Assembly (NCBI GenBank): GCA_002633005.1 | Contig: NMRA01000858.1 | Coordinates: 9,293 to 60,606 of the forward strand | Reading direction: 5' to 3' | Length of the DNA: 51,314 nucleotides | Origin: Phoronis australis | Taxonomy: Eukaryota; Phoronida; Phoronidae | Shown: positions 10,441 to 22,059 of the stretch, piece after piece | How positions within the stretch are numbered: position 1 is the first letter of the stretch | Layout: the number at the start of each line of letters is the position of its first letter | Notes under the pieces: model-generated | Database searches by the model: none | Told to the model about the DNA's origin: nothing | The model's input: only the letters and a program-made list of their open reading frames with translations | Made by a program: the position numbers and the translations under genes

Positions 10441-11700
10441 CACCGACTAATTGTTTAAATGGCTAAGTCAATCTGCAAAATAATTGGAAAATGCTTTATA
10501 TAAAAAATCCAAAATAAACTGTCTAACGTTTTTCAAAAATCAACAAAAGCAAACAGTCCTGGGATATCTTTTCAGGCAAACAGTCCTAGGATATTACCTT
10601 TTCAGTAAATTTGATTATCATATCCTAGTCTCATATTTTTTTACAACAAATCAATTTTTTAAAAGCCTTTTTGTTTTTTATGAATAAGTTCATTAATTAC
10701 TCTTTTTAGGCGTTGAGCAGTAAAACTTCATATAACTTTTATAAATGACATTCAGCAAATATATGGGACTTCAATTCTTCAAATGCTTTCCTTTCCTGGC
10801 TTAGGGATAATACTTATAGCTCCTTGGTGTAATGACAGTGGTAGTGATCCAATCATATTGCGAAAATTAACTGCTCCAACGAGAAAAACAGAAATATCAC
10901 TCTAAAAGAACACATAGAACTTAACTGGGCCACAAGTTTTGATATTATTTTTTTGAACAGCACTTAAGATTCATCTTACGAATTTCTTCAGAATGTGTAT
11001 GGCCATCGATTTTAACATCTACAACAGGTTTATCTTTGTTTTCCTAAAGCAACTTATAAAAGTTTGAAATCATTAATAGTAGTGGCTCTTGTTTATTGAC
11101 TAATTGTCCATTTGTATTTATTAATTTCGATATTTTTATTTACATAATTTCTTTTATCTAAATAGCAAAATATTTGGTGAGTTTCTCCCTTTCTTCAATC
11201 CATCTAGCTCTCTCACAAACGAGATGTTCTTGCATGAGGTATTGTCTATGGTCATCAAATTCACTTTTAACTTCTTGAAGCATTTCCTTAAAAAATGTGA
11301 TTACTTTGTGCCAACTGTTGTAAAACTAATTTGTTTTTCAAGACTAATCATTTTACAAAATCTCTCTTTAGATTTTAGTTTACAAAATTAATGAATATTT
11401 GACCTAATTTTTATAAGAAGAGTCTCAGAAAACAGAGCTTAGCCAATAAAAAATTCTTGTACTATCAATTTCATTTTTACTATAAACCATATGAACCTTA
11501 AGGACATACTACCCTTTTACATCTTTTAGAGACTTTTTAATAAAGTTACCATATTGGGTAATATCAAAATGCCACAAACCCGGTCCTCTGTTCAAGTCAG
11601 AAAGATTTAAACCTAATGACATAAAACACTGGTCAGTTCTTTATCCCGCCCAAATGTAAAAAAAAATATTAAGTTGATCTATTTCTCAGAAATTAGACTT
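10440..11700 (-). mobile_element. LINE-C, inverted 5' segment (EN end, linker, RT)
   Basis: On the minus strand the order is: end of the endonuclease domain (LNRGPGLWHF near 11590), the linker motif ERARWIEE (near 11200), then RT blocks including QGAISIIPKPGKE (near 10820) and LFAFVDF (near 10535). All are broken by stops and shifts. A 30-base direct repeat around 10550-10605 adds a further break. The segment ends at about 11700-11764, where plus-oriented LINE sequence begins. Confidence 0.7.
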
Positions 11701-11763
11701 TAAACATGCTTTTTGATTGGATTATGTTTTTCCAACTATAAGATTTAAAGTTAGGGTTCGCCA

Positions 11764-12481
11764 ATCTCCATGGATCAACAAGATTTTAAAATTTTACATA
11801 CTAAATCACAAGCGGTAAATATTTATGACACCTTGGTTCAGTCACTGCAGACAGCTTCTAAGTATAAAAACAAGTGGTCATCTGAGATAGATATAAACGG
11901 TGCTATAAATAATGTAAATTTTAGTGAATCTGATACATGGTGAAGAAAAGTAAATAAACTCCCCTTCAATTGTACAAAAGATACAAAATTGCGTTGGTTT
12001 CAATACCGCTTAATTCACAAAATATTGCCAACTAATAGTTATTCACATAAAATTAAAATAAAAACAAGTGATTTATGCTCTTTCTGTGGTGAACACAGTG
12101 AAACTTTTCTCCATCTGTTTTGGGAATGTCGTCTTGTCTCCGGTTTCTGTTTCCTGTTTGCTGATTGGTTAAAACAAACATATCATGTAAATTTTCCTGT
12201 GGACAAGATAGCAGTGTTTTTTGACTTTTTTGGGAAACATTCAGTCAGAAAATTGTAATATTAATTTGTTGATCATGGTAGCAAAAAATTACATATTTAG
12301 TCAAAAGTTTGTTAAAAAAAATCTTAATATCGAATTGTTCATTAACTTTATTAAATTACATCCTGAAGGAAATATGGTACTTGTTGAATAATAATTTAAT
12401 GTTATTTAAACGATGTATAGTATATTGTTTTATATTACTTGTAATTATCATGCTAGAGCAAAATAAAAATATTAAAAAAAA
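11764..12481 (+). mobile_element. LINE-C, 3' segment with C-terminal domain and poly(A)
   Basis: The plus strand carries the ORF2 C-terminal pattern: LRWFQYRLIHKILPTNSY, then LCSFCGEHSETFLHLFWEC (open frame 11989-12258). It continues through an AT-rich 3' part to a run of A at about 12474-12481. With the inverted upstream segment this makes one insertion of the kind produced by twin priming. Confidence 0.75.
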
Positions 12482-13239
12482 CAAGATTTACCCTAGAACT
12501 AATAACAAAGACTCTTAGTCTCACATGGTTATTCAAATGCAAATAAGAGTAACTATCAAATTCAAAAGCTTGGATTATAAGCTTCAATCACCGCACTTGA
12601 TTGTGAAAACTGTATCAATGTTTCCAGAATAACGTAAATATGAGAAAGAAATCTGGGTCATCGCTATTAGGTCCATATGTAACGTGTTAACTACTGTTAC
12701 ACTATACTTTTTCTCAATCATCAGGGACAAAACAATGAAATAACCTTTTTCATCAGACTGTTCTGACTTAATCTCATATTCAAAATCATTTTTTTAATAA
12801 AATACAAACCCCATGTGATGGTTGTTTCGCAACTTTGATCAATTCCATATCCTCACACTAATATTTCAACATTTTAATCACTGTTCAGAAAATGTGCATG
12901 TTAAGACAATAAATCGAAAACATTGTGGCTCAGATATAAAATCTTTATGCTTCGAAATATCATGTAGGCCCTTGCAGTTCATGGAAACCTAATAGATTAA
13001 TCATTGTTAAAGAACAGAATGTAACAAAAGTATTTTTTGAAATGCACATTCATTAACTGCAAATAGCATAGTCATGAAATTCTAATAAGCAAATAACATG
13101 TCAAATTCTTAAATTAGAAGAAAGGCTATTAAAGGTGAGTTCACATGCATAAGTCCACTGAAGGTCCAGTTAGGTTCCAGCATGCAAATAATACACTAAG
13201 CACAGCTATTTGGGCCACAACTAGCGTGGCAATGTCAAG
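12482..13239. other. AT-rich intergenic stretch
   Basis: No open frame, splice-site pair or repeat was recognised. Confidence 0.4.
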
Positions 13240-13600
13240 GGCCTTTCATACTAACGTCGACGTGTCGATGTTTTGAGGAGTTGCAGTCAGTATGAACGCT
13301 TAACTTTGGTCCTGGATCGAAGTTCACGGCACCAGTTTACTTTGCAGATTTAAGAGCGGAGCGTCGATGCTGCGGTGCAGTATGAATGGTCAACTTTGGT
13401 CCCATTGCAGTAATTGACAGATGCTACTGTTATCAACAAGTACAGTTTTTTTTTTAGTAGACATTTATCAACACAACCAACCAGTACATAGTTGTGCGAC
13501 AATATGACATCTAGTTTAGTGTACATCAAACAAATTACGAACATTATCGGACCCTATAAAAGCTAGTTAGGCAAAAAAGACCACCTTGCCTGGAATCTCT

Positions 13601-14400
13601 CTAGATCCAATTTATCATTGTAAATAATTTTTTAGAAGTTGCAGTAATCACATACCTCACGTAAAAATGACTGAAAATTGGGCTTAGTCTTTTGTAGTCT
13701 TTTCTATATAAATGAAATTTCGCTAAGCAAAGAATTAAATTTACAACTTCTGATCTAGAGGCTGGGTCTCCAAACAAGGCGGAAGGCATATTTAACTGCA
13801 GAGGGAAATTGCACTGATTTATCAACCATGTTCTTCAACGTGCCTAAAACTTCTGAATTTTTTTCCAAGATTGAGTATCATCGCATAAGTTAATTTCTCT
13901 CTCCCACTTCAATTCTGTGACAGGTTTTACATATAATTTAGCAATGAATAATTCATAGATTTCCCCAGTCCCTTTATTTTCCGAGGAGATTCGAAAAATA
14001 TGTTATGGAAAAAGTGGAGTGACTATAGTACTCTTGTCTCTTAGATGATTCCNTTAGAAATGAATAATTCATAGATTTTCCCAGTCCCTTTATTTTCCGA
14101 GGAGATTCGAAAAATATGTTCTGGAAAAAATGGAGTGACTATAGTACTCTTGTCTCTTAGATGATTCCAAGAACGAAGTATTGAACTTCGAATTCCATAA
14201 AAATGAGTAATACAAGGACAAAATTGAAAACGTGTACAAAAGGTATGATAATCATAAATATATCCCTTATCAGAGTGAATTAAATCATATACGTACCTTT
14301 TGAAACCACTCGTTCCAAAAAACTGGATTACTGTCTATACAAATTTTGGGGTTATACCACAAAGGTTGGTACAAAGGATCATATATCTAACAATAATGAT
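13601..14400 (-). pseudogene. LINE-D C-terminal region with internal deletion
   Basis: Compared with LINE-B, the sequence jumps directly from the block at 5653 (acttctgaa) to the block at 5858 (tttttttccaagattgag). About 200 bases that encode the cysteine cluster are gone. The remaining open frame is 13601-13825. The copy could not make a normal C-terminal domain. Confidence 0.7.
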
Positions 14401-14404
14401 AAAC

Positions 14405-15771
14405 TCATATAAGATATAAAAATATCCTTCCAAAAATATTCTTAGTACGGTTAGATACTTCAAGGAAAAAACTAGAACCTACCTGAAAAGAGTAATTTTT
14501 TATATTAGGATCAATTTCACATAAAATATTTAGCCAAAGAGAAGAATTGTTATAATAATTTTTGAAGAATCTTCGAATCCAAGTCAGTTTAATAGCTTTG
14601 ACAAATGACGCAATATGAACCATATTCCCAATTCCAACTTCAGATCTGTGCAACATGGTTTTTCTAGAGATTCTATCAGAAGAGGTACCCCACATAAAAT
14701 TAAAGAAGATTTTTTCAATGTCCTTAAAAAAGTAGCACTTGAAAGAGGAAGTGTGTAAAAGAGGTGAATCAGTTTTGGTAATAAGAAAGATTTTACAACC
14801 GTTATCTTACCAAAGGTAGACAAATTTCTTTTTGACCAATTTCCAGTGCCATTTCTAACCTCATTTAATTTTACATCGTAGTTTAAGTGAATCATGTCCT
14901 GTAAGTTGACAGAGAAGGTAATTCCTAGAGATGTGAAATGGGAACTTTCCCATTTTAAATCTTTTTCACAGCAAAGCCTATCACCACAACATATCTTAGA
15001 ACCAATCCATGTACAAACAGTTTTATCGATATTGGGTGTCAAACCAGAATAATTAGCAAACTGATCAAGAAGGTTAAGTGAAGATTTTAAAGAGGTCTCT
15101 GAACCATCTAGAAAGGAGACCGTGTCGTCTGCATATTGCATTAATTTATACTCTAAAGAGCCTACTTTTATGCCTTTAACATTCTCGCATTACCTCAACA
15201 TAGATGCCATAATTTCGGCACACAACAAAAAAGATAAGGTGAAAGGGGATCCCCTTGTCTGCAACCTCGGCAAATGTTAAAGTAGTTGGACGTAAAGCCA
15301 TACTGAATGACCGAAAGTTGGATACTTTCATTGAGTATTGTGAACCAATGAATAATATTGTCACCAAAATTGAAATAGTGTAGATTGAACTTTCTTAAGA
15401 AATCTCCAGGACACAGAATCAAAGGCTTTTTCAAAATCAATTAATACCAGAAGTCCGGGAATATCCTTAACTTGAACATATTGTAAGATGTCATAAATCA
15501 CTCTGGTGTTCTCCCCCATAAAGCAACCTGGGAGAAACCCAGTTTGATTAGGATGAATTAACTTATTTAAAACAGATTTTATCCTTTGTGCAATACATGC
15601 TGATAATAGTTTATAACTTGAATTTAGTAAGGAGATTGGTCTCCAATTTTTAATGTATTCACCTGGTTTCTTGCCATTAGGAATCAAAGTAATGACACCT
15701 TGACGCATAGTGGTAGGGAGACGGCCAGTTCGAAAACTGTAATTAAAAGATTTGATCAAAAATGGCGACAA
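14405..15771 (-). pseudogene. LINE-D reverse transcriptase
   Basis: RT blocks appear in order: RQGVITLIPNGKKPGEYIKN, NQTGFLPGC, LVLIDFEKAFDSVSW, CRQGDPLSPYLF and the catalytic MQYADDTVSF. They are spread over three frames (15361-15771, 15195-15440, 14584-15141 and 14405-14695), so at least three frameshifts are present. The thumb-like region after the catalytic box is also recognisable. Family knowledge assigns target-primed reverse transcription; this copy is inactive as read. Confidence 0.85.
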
Positions 15772-16475
15772 TTCTTTCCAAAAAAATTGTAAAACTCTAC
15801 AGGAAAACCATCAGTCCCCAGAGTTTTGTCATTCTTCATATATTTAAGGACAGTCGCAGCTTCAGTATATGTTATTGGTCCTTCTAGTTTTTCTTTCAGG
15901 TCGGCGTCCAGTTTCGACATATTTTCAGGGGTCACCAAGTCCTCCAATTAATATTGGAGAGAGTCATTTTCTTTGGCTGCATATAAATTTGCATAGAATT
16001 TTTCGATTGCACGCAGTATAGCTTTTTGGTTCATCAAGCTTCGTCCAGTCTCGTCTATAAGTTTGTGGACATTCTTGTTCACGTAATTGCGTTTTTCTAA
16101 GTTACTAAAATATTTGGACGGTTTTTCACCATCCTCGATCCATTTTGCCCGAGATCTCAGCATCATGCCTTTCACTTTGTCCTTTCTAATATATTCGTAA
16201 TCTTTCTGCAAATCTGAATAAATTTCAAGGAGCAGAGCAGAATTACTGTTGCACATCATTTCTCTAAGAAGACTTAATTGCTCCTCTAAATTCTTTTCAT
16301 GTCGATGCTTTTCTTTTTTCTTGAAAGCTAAATAAGACAAAGTATAATTTCTAATATTCAGTAGAATCATCTCAAGAAGAAGAGAGTCGTCTATAGTGGA
16401 CTGACCGTCTGACAAATTGGAGACATTATCAGGAGATAAATATTCCTTCTCGGTTTTAACTATGATGTCTTTCAC
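15756..16475 (-). pseudogene. LINE-D linker between endonuclease and RT
   Basis: The open frame 15948-16475 holds a charged helical linker with the diagnostic motif MLRSRAKWIEDGEKPSKYF, then NLEKRNYVNKNVHKL, typical of Tx1/L1-like ORF2 proteins. It continues after a stop as 15756-15947, with a proline/alanine-rich segment leading into the RT. Confidence 0.8.
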
Positions 16476-16515
16476 ATCAGATATATTCTACATCACGTAA
16501 TAAGGATTTGTTAAG

Positions 16516-17158
16516 TCACCATAGACCTTTACCTCTAACAAATTTAGAGGCCTGAATAGTAGTCACGACACAATGATGGTCGGTTCTATAACCTGGGGAC
16601 GTTTCAATATTTTCTATCCAAGAGGAAAACTCGTCGGACACTAGAAAAAAGTCCAGATAGGCTTGCTTACAAGGGTTAATTCTGAACCAAGTATAGTTTG
16701 TTGTATTTGGGTTACGTAACCGCCACGGGTCGACCAAATTTAACTGCGACATTAGCCTGATAACTTGTTTTCTTGCAGCCGGATTATTTTGGTGTTTGTA
16801 TCCTAAACAGTCAAGATTGAAATCCTGAACCAAATTCCAGTCGCCGCAAATGATTATGAACTCTGAATTGTAGTCAGAGACTACTTGAAGCAGGGTTCTA
16901 AAAAATTCAGGGTCATCCTTGTTGGGACCATAAATATTAGCTAATTGAGACTCGATTTTCAATAAGTAATTCGATGACAACAAGGCTTCCGTTATCATCA
17001 AGATGGATTTTACCAACTTCACATTCAAAGTTATTATTTAGCAATATGCAGACACCTCTATATTCTCTTGTTCCAGGAATTAAAATAAGTTTTATGTCAA
17101 TTACCACATGCAAATGTTCCCAAATTACCACATTAAAAAATCTTAGCCTGCAGCACAA
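16516..17158 (-). pseudogene. LINE-D APE-type endonuclease
   Basis: Two overlapping frames (16937-17158 and 16516-17028) together give an exonuclease-endonuclease-phosphatase fold: YRGVCILLNNNF, ANIYGPNKDD, IICGDWNLVQD (catalytic Asp/Asn), LDFFLVS and GYRTDHHCV (catalytic Asp-His). A frameshift separates the halves near 16940-17020. The N-terminal glutamate motif (QET) is missing because the element is truncated. Confidence 0.8.
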
Positions 17159-17334
17159 ACTAGCGATTACTTTGATGACAACAGTGTCACCTACTGGATA
17201 CTTCGAAATTTGTTAACTACTGAAGCCAGAATGAACGGTTTAGTTAGCTTCGCAGTTTACGTCTATGCTCCGCTCAGATCACATTAAGTCAGTATGAAAA
17301 GGCCAATCAGCTCTATGATAGACAGGCACCGTAG

Positions 17335-18480
17335 TTCCTTGAATCTGCTTACATGAACTCAACATGCTATACATTGATCGTAGAATTGATAACATATTAC
17401 CAAGAACATTAACTTGCATAAGTCTATGAAAAAGTAAAATATGTGGCACTCAATCAAAAGCTTTTGAAAAGTCGATAAATGCCCAGTAGAACCTGTCACC
17501 CCTTTTGCTTGTCTGTTTCTGACATATCACATACAAAGACATATTATATTATCCAAAATCATGTAACACTTGCGGAATCCTGCTTGTGCTTCAAAAAATT
17601 GACCATTACTTTTGGCCCAGTTATAAAATCGCTTATTCAGCATTCTGGTAAAGTGTTCCTCGATAGCCAACAGAAGTGAAATACCTCTAAAATTATTCTC
17701 ATTATCCACGTTATCTTGTTTAAACAACGGAATATAACAGCGCATCTTACCAAACCTGGGGATAGAAACCTGACTGGAAAATTACATTGAAATTCATGAG
17801 GGAATCACTAATAGGCACTTTTTGGTTTAACTGATTCTTAAAATAATCATGCCATTTCTGTGGTGTAATAGACATGGCTGCGTACCTCGGAGGTTGCATA
17901 CTAAATTTGATTATTTTCCAAAACTCTATTGGGTTGTACCCATTATTGGAAATACTTTCCAGTACCTGAGCTTCATAATTTTTCTCTTTTTGTCTATATA
18001 ATTCACGGAATTGTTTTCTTTTTAATTTATAATTATCCACACCGAAATCAACATAAAGATTCACGTTTAGCATTTTTGGCAGATTCTTTATCCCACCACA
18101 TGGGTTGACTTGGTTTCTTGCCTTTATTTTTCTAGTGAATGACTTGTTTTTATGATTTGAAAATGTCAATGCGGTCTGAAAATACAGATCTGAGATACAC
18201 TGAACTGCCCTGTCTACATCATTTTTGTGTTAAATACTCTTCTATTGTCATTGCGCAGTTGTATAATTCGACTGAAAACGCCTGCGAATATTCAACTGTT
18301 TTCAGTAAGCTATGCTGGTAACCAATCTAGTCAGATGTTTTTGCATCTGAACTCCATTCTCCTCGATATAGGGCAAAAAAACAATCAAGTCCATATTGTA
18401 CAGCTTGTCTCTGAGAGTACCTTGTTCACTGATGGTGTTGTAAACGAATCACAGAAATTTCATATCATTTTGTAATAAGA
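17335..18480 (-). mobile_element. LINE-E, second LINE lineage, linker and N-terminal RT
   Basis: This fragment is unrelated at nucleotide level to LINE-B/D. The minus strand shows a shifted linker block around 18090 (tryptophan-tryptophan-aspartate-lysine-glutamate), EFWKIIKFSMQPP, ITPQKWHDYFKNQL, then RT blocks NNFRGISLLLAIEEHFTRML, FFEAQAGFRK and FYWAFIDFSKAFD, the last followed by a TGA. It lacks tail and catalytic YADD box, so it is cut at both ends. The sequence style differs from the Tx1-like family (NNFRGISLL, EAQAGFRK), but I do not assign a clade. Confidence 0.75.
17527..18169 (-). pseudogene. LINE-E linker and RT N-terminus
   Basis: Two open frames, 17747-18169 (linker with LYRQKEKNYEAQVLESIS and the ITPQKWHDYF block) and 17527-17745 (RT fingers with GISLL and EAQAGF), abut with a stop between them. 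Both lie in the order expected for an APE-type LINE ORF2 and are inactive as read. Confidence 0.75.
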
Positions 18481-19085
18481 GGGAATTGGAACACAACAGT
18501 CATTCTGATGGTTTGGATTTAAAGAACTTTCACTTTATACCTGATAGAGTGAATAATGTGTATTAACCAGCCATAAAATGTAGGACTGCAGCATGCAGAT
18601 GTAATCCAAGCTAATGATCTGCCCTGGGTTATATACAACTGAACATCGAGAAAATATATCATGCTGTCCAGCTTTTATAATTACAGAACAGCATTATTTT
18701 CTAACAAGAATGATCTTGATAATACTACTCAGTCTATTAAAGACCAATACAATATTTGTCTGTTGTCTTTTCCACAAAAAATACTTAAGTCTTGGGCTCC
18801 AAAAAATTCAAAAAACAATCCAATCTAGCATGAGCAAAGGGCAACATAGCCAAGACAACAAAATACGCTATGATTACGAGTCATTTTGAAATAACTAATT
18901 TCAAGTGTTCCATTGTCATCTGCCAAATATGACAATAATGGTGATGACAAAATTGATTATTAAAGTTTAGTCACAAAAGAAATTGTCTACAGCCAGAAGG
19001 CAGATCCGCCATGCAATCCCGTATCACACATGCAGTAGATGACATTATGGCCCAAAGTGATGAATAATTGTTAACCTTTAATCAA
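18481..19085. other. Intergenic or Roco intron sequence
   Basis: No further Roco exon was recognised on the minus strand here. Plus-strand frames of 80-90 codons show no family signature. Confidence 0.35.
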
Positions 19086-20591
19086 TACCGTATTCGCCGT
19101 AATAACCGCCCACGCCCCCATAAGCGCCCCCACGCATTTTCAGATTTTGCTAAAATAAGCGCCCAGTCCATGAACGTGTACGTGCAAAAATGCCTTACCT
19201 ACAGTTCAAAATTCTACAGTAACGTCTTCAAGTTATTAATAATATCTGACAGTCCTGAAAAAAATCATTGTGCGCAGAATGTGTAGACGACGAGCCTCGC
19301 AGCTATGTCGGTGACTATACACTTCAAACTTCCCCCATGCCTAAAAACGAGCACTTAAATTTCTGCTGATCTTGCGAGAACCAATGGTCTGGCCTTTCAG
19401 AACAGAAGTAGTGTACTTGTCTACGGGATTGCTTTGTAGATATTTCCTGCTTTCAACAGGAATCCAAAATTTCTTTGTACACGTGAAAACCGCGAATCGA
19501 AGACTAATATAAAGCTTGGCCAGTGTTAAAAGCACGTGGCCAGGAAGCGCGCCCTACACACATGAACCTGTCAGCAAAGACATTAGTCGGGAACTATCTA
19601 TTCATGAAACGGGTAGCATAGCATCAGCAAGAAATGAATATTGGCACTAATTTTCGATAGTTCCTAATACTATAAAAAAAGTTTGCATAATTTTTAAGAT
19701 GAATTGTTTGATTAACCATAATTGGTGTTTTTAAGCCAAATATCCGATAAAATGACCACTGACAGTGAATGCTTACACACCCTTACACCGAAAAATAACT
19801 GTCAGATAGTCACGTATGCATCCAGCCACACAGCGACTTGGTCTTACCAAGATAAATGTCGAACATTTTTAGCACATGACACCGGCAAGTGCTGAATGAA
19901 ACACACTCTGGTTTAGGCCAACTGCTTGTGCAAATTTCTTTAGATACGATGTACATCTAGCTCATTAAGATTGCGTGGCTCTGGCCAATAGACGGTCTCT
20001 GCTCTGGCAAATGAACTCTGGTGACACGCACGCGCTCGCTTACTCGCAAACGCAGACGAACTTCAAAACAAACGTCACGCCTTGACAACAACATGTGTGT
20101 TCCGTCCAGACATTTTTCTCATGTTGCCGATCATACATGTAGATGGCACGATGTAGCACAGATTTGTACTTAAACCTGCCATGATCCCGACTCCACTGGA
20201 ACTTAAAAATCCTAGGGACGCTACTTGGTAAACTTAAAGAGAATTTCAGGTAATTTGTTTGTGAGTCGAAACTATTTTTATTCAAGCATTCAAGTAGCCA
20301 TATCAACAATTGCGATGCAGGCAGTCGGCGAGTTTTCGCCCTGGGATTTCACCACAATTTTCTATAAAATGATCGTAATTTAGCAGCAGTTTGATAGCAA
20401 TGTACCACGGTTTTGTAGAAAGTCTTTCATAGATTACAGATATGTCACAGAGCGTAAATATGATGAATCTTAGCTTCCCATTTCACCCTTTTCGGAGACC
20501 GGGTTTCAACAGCCTTGGGTTATAATAATCGCCCCCCCCCTGAAACAAACTTTTCTAAGCGCCCTGGGCGGTTATTATGACGAATACGGTA
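19086..20591 (+). mobile_element. DNA element G, copy 1 (1.5 kb, terminal inverted repeats)
   Basis: The left end reads TACCGTATTCGCCGTAATAA followed by CCGCCC. The right end is GGGCGGTTATTATGACGAAT then ACGGTA, its reverse complement with one mismatch. Both outer dinucleotides are TA, so the target duplication may be TA, or TA may be part of the repeat. Imperfect GCGCCC/GCGCTT repeats lie just inside each end. No transposase motif was seen, so it is probably non-autonomous. Orientation is assigned arbitrarily; the copy at 27104-28615 is inverted relative to this one. Confidence 0.75.
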
Positions 20592-20906
20592 AGTTCTAAA
20601 TACTTTATCATTTATTTGAGATACTATTGCCAAACTTCTTGAATGGCAGTCCACCTTGTTAGAAATTATGGCTCAGTTCAACCACAATTTAAGTCCTGCG
20701 ATTCAACCATGAACATCCGCCCTCAGTCAAGCATGCTGTTTTATACACGTGCAACAGTGAACAGAAAAAATTTCTTTTTCCAAATAATGAATGCATTCAA
20801 ATTCTTGAAATTATTGAGCTCTCGAGGTCTAGCTTTTCAGGTACGCTAGCCACAATAATGGCCCGATATTTGCACAGGCACCTTTAATAAGTAGAAAGTA
20901 ACTCAC

Positions 20907-21051
20907 CTGATCAACATGTTTACCCACAACCAGAATGGGTGCCTCGGGAGCATGACTGTTTATGGAGCTAAGTCAGAAGTCCAGACCAGCATGTTCAAAA
21001 CCCAGTCGCATATTCCAGACAAGAAGGTAAACAGCTCGATCAGATAAAAAA
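20907..21051 (-). CDS. Roco protein, exon 4 (Roc GTPase: FLSDRA block to G4 motif)
   Basis: The acceptor is TTTTGTAG at 21053-21052 and the donor is CAG|GTGAGT at 20907/20906. The frame that gives protein sense reads SDRAVYLLVWNMRLGFEHAG, then LDF, a TGA (20975-20973), then LSSINSHAPEAPILVVGKHV and a terminal aspartate-glutamine. VVGKHVD is the fourth GTPase motif as it occurs in Roco proteins. The TGA falls where my memory of the family has a tryptophan. The exon starts with six T; eight would join exon 3 in frame and give the usual phenylalanine pair, so one frameshift is present as read. Later exons were not found, though the good donor implies that they existed. Confidence 0.65.
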
Positions 21052-21912
21052 CTACAAAATTTATAAACAGTTGTTACAAGTACCATAATGTAGTTAATGT
21101 AAGACGGAACCTTATCAGTACATGTTTTCTAACCCAGTAGTTGTAAATTATGTTATTTCTGAAATATCCAGCAAACTGCAAAACAGTCTTGCAGCCACAA
21201 TTATCATCTTTTTGAACTAGACATAGTTTTATCTTTAGCAACATTGATAACGAATGGCACACACAAACGGCAGTTAAATCACAAGTTATAACACTACAAA
21301 TTGTTTTTCAAGTTATAACCATAATTGATCATATATTGACAAAACGCATCGAGGAAGGATGTGTTCATATGATAGACCTGAAACATTTTAATGTAGCTCT
21401 ACTACTCAAATCGTTTCTATTGCACACAAAATATTACATGTACAATTCCAAAATTAAAAAGAGTGCTATCACTTGAAAGATTTCATTAATTATTTGACAA
21501 TTTTACTGCTGAGAAATATATTCTAAAGTTGAGAAAATCCAAAATTCAAATGAAATACAGAAATTCTGGACACCGTGGGAATCAATCTTTGCTGACTAAG
21601 TTATCGATTTCCTGATACATGTACATATTGCACACTTAAACTAATCTGAGAAGGCCCTCCACTGAGAGAGTTACATTGTGCATATTATGTAGTACTTCAA
21701 CACTATGGTTAACAATTTTGTAATGTAATATTTGAATGTCATTAACACAACATTATTGTCAACTGTCTATCTGTAATGTTTGAAGAATAAATGGTAAAAA
21801 TTAAATTCATGGCATTTTGCTATAAACAAACTAAGGTTTACTTTTACACATCTTTGAGACCTTAACTCATCTTATGATTATCACAAGAAAATTATTACTC
21901 TGTAGAAAATAC

Positions 21913-22054
21913 CTTATGAGTATTATAGTACACAGTTTGTCCTGCAAAGTCCCATACACTATAGGTCGGCTCAGTCCCTCGTCACAGTATGAGTCCATCT
22001 GTTACTCTGGGGACATTGTAATTTGTTCTTCGTCTGGTCAACTGGTCCACCAAG
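21913..22054 (-). CDS. Roco protein, exon 3 (Roc GTPase: switch I and DxxG)
   Basis: The acceptor is CTCTTGTTTAG at 22056-22055 and the donor is AAG|GTATTT at 21913/21912. The length is 142: one base completes the split codon from exon 2, followed by 47 codons. The reading gives LVDQLTRRRTNYNVPRVTDG, then a leucine-rich step with TGA (21984-21982), then TEPTYSVWDFAGQTVYYNTH. VTDG is the switch I threonine region and WDFAGQ the DxxG motif of the Roc domain. A CGA-to-TGA or TGG-to-TGA change could explain the stop. No other stop is present. Confidence 0.7.
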
Positions 22055-22059
22055 CTAAA

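Larger units (their letters stand above)
13447..17160 (-). mobile_element. LINE-D, nearly complete Tx1/L1-like ORF2
   Basis: The poly(A) tail appears as a T run at 13447-13456. Going upstream along the element come the 3' UTR, a C-terminal region with an internal deletion near 13858, the reverse transcriptase, a linker, and most of an APE-type endonuclease up to about 17160, where the element is 5'-truncated. It is the longest copy of the family that includes LINE-B. The N at 14053 is flanked by duplicate sequence. Confidence 0.85.
13240..17304. mobile_element. Terminal-inverted-repeat element split by LINE-D
   Basis: The left edge reads GGCCTTTCATACTAACGT. The reverse complement of the right edge reads GGCCTTTTCATACTGACTT. 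Inside both edges are related GAGCGGAGC blocks. The two parts (13240-13446 and about 17161-17304) together make an element of about 350 bases into which LINE-D has inserted. No target duplication was found, so the outer limits are tentative. Confidence 0.4.
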
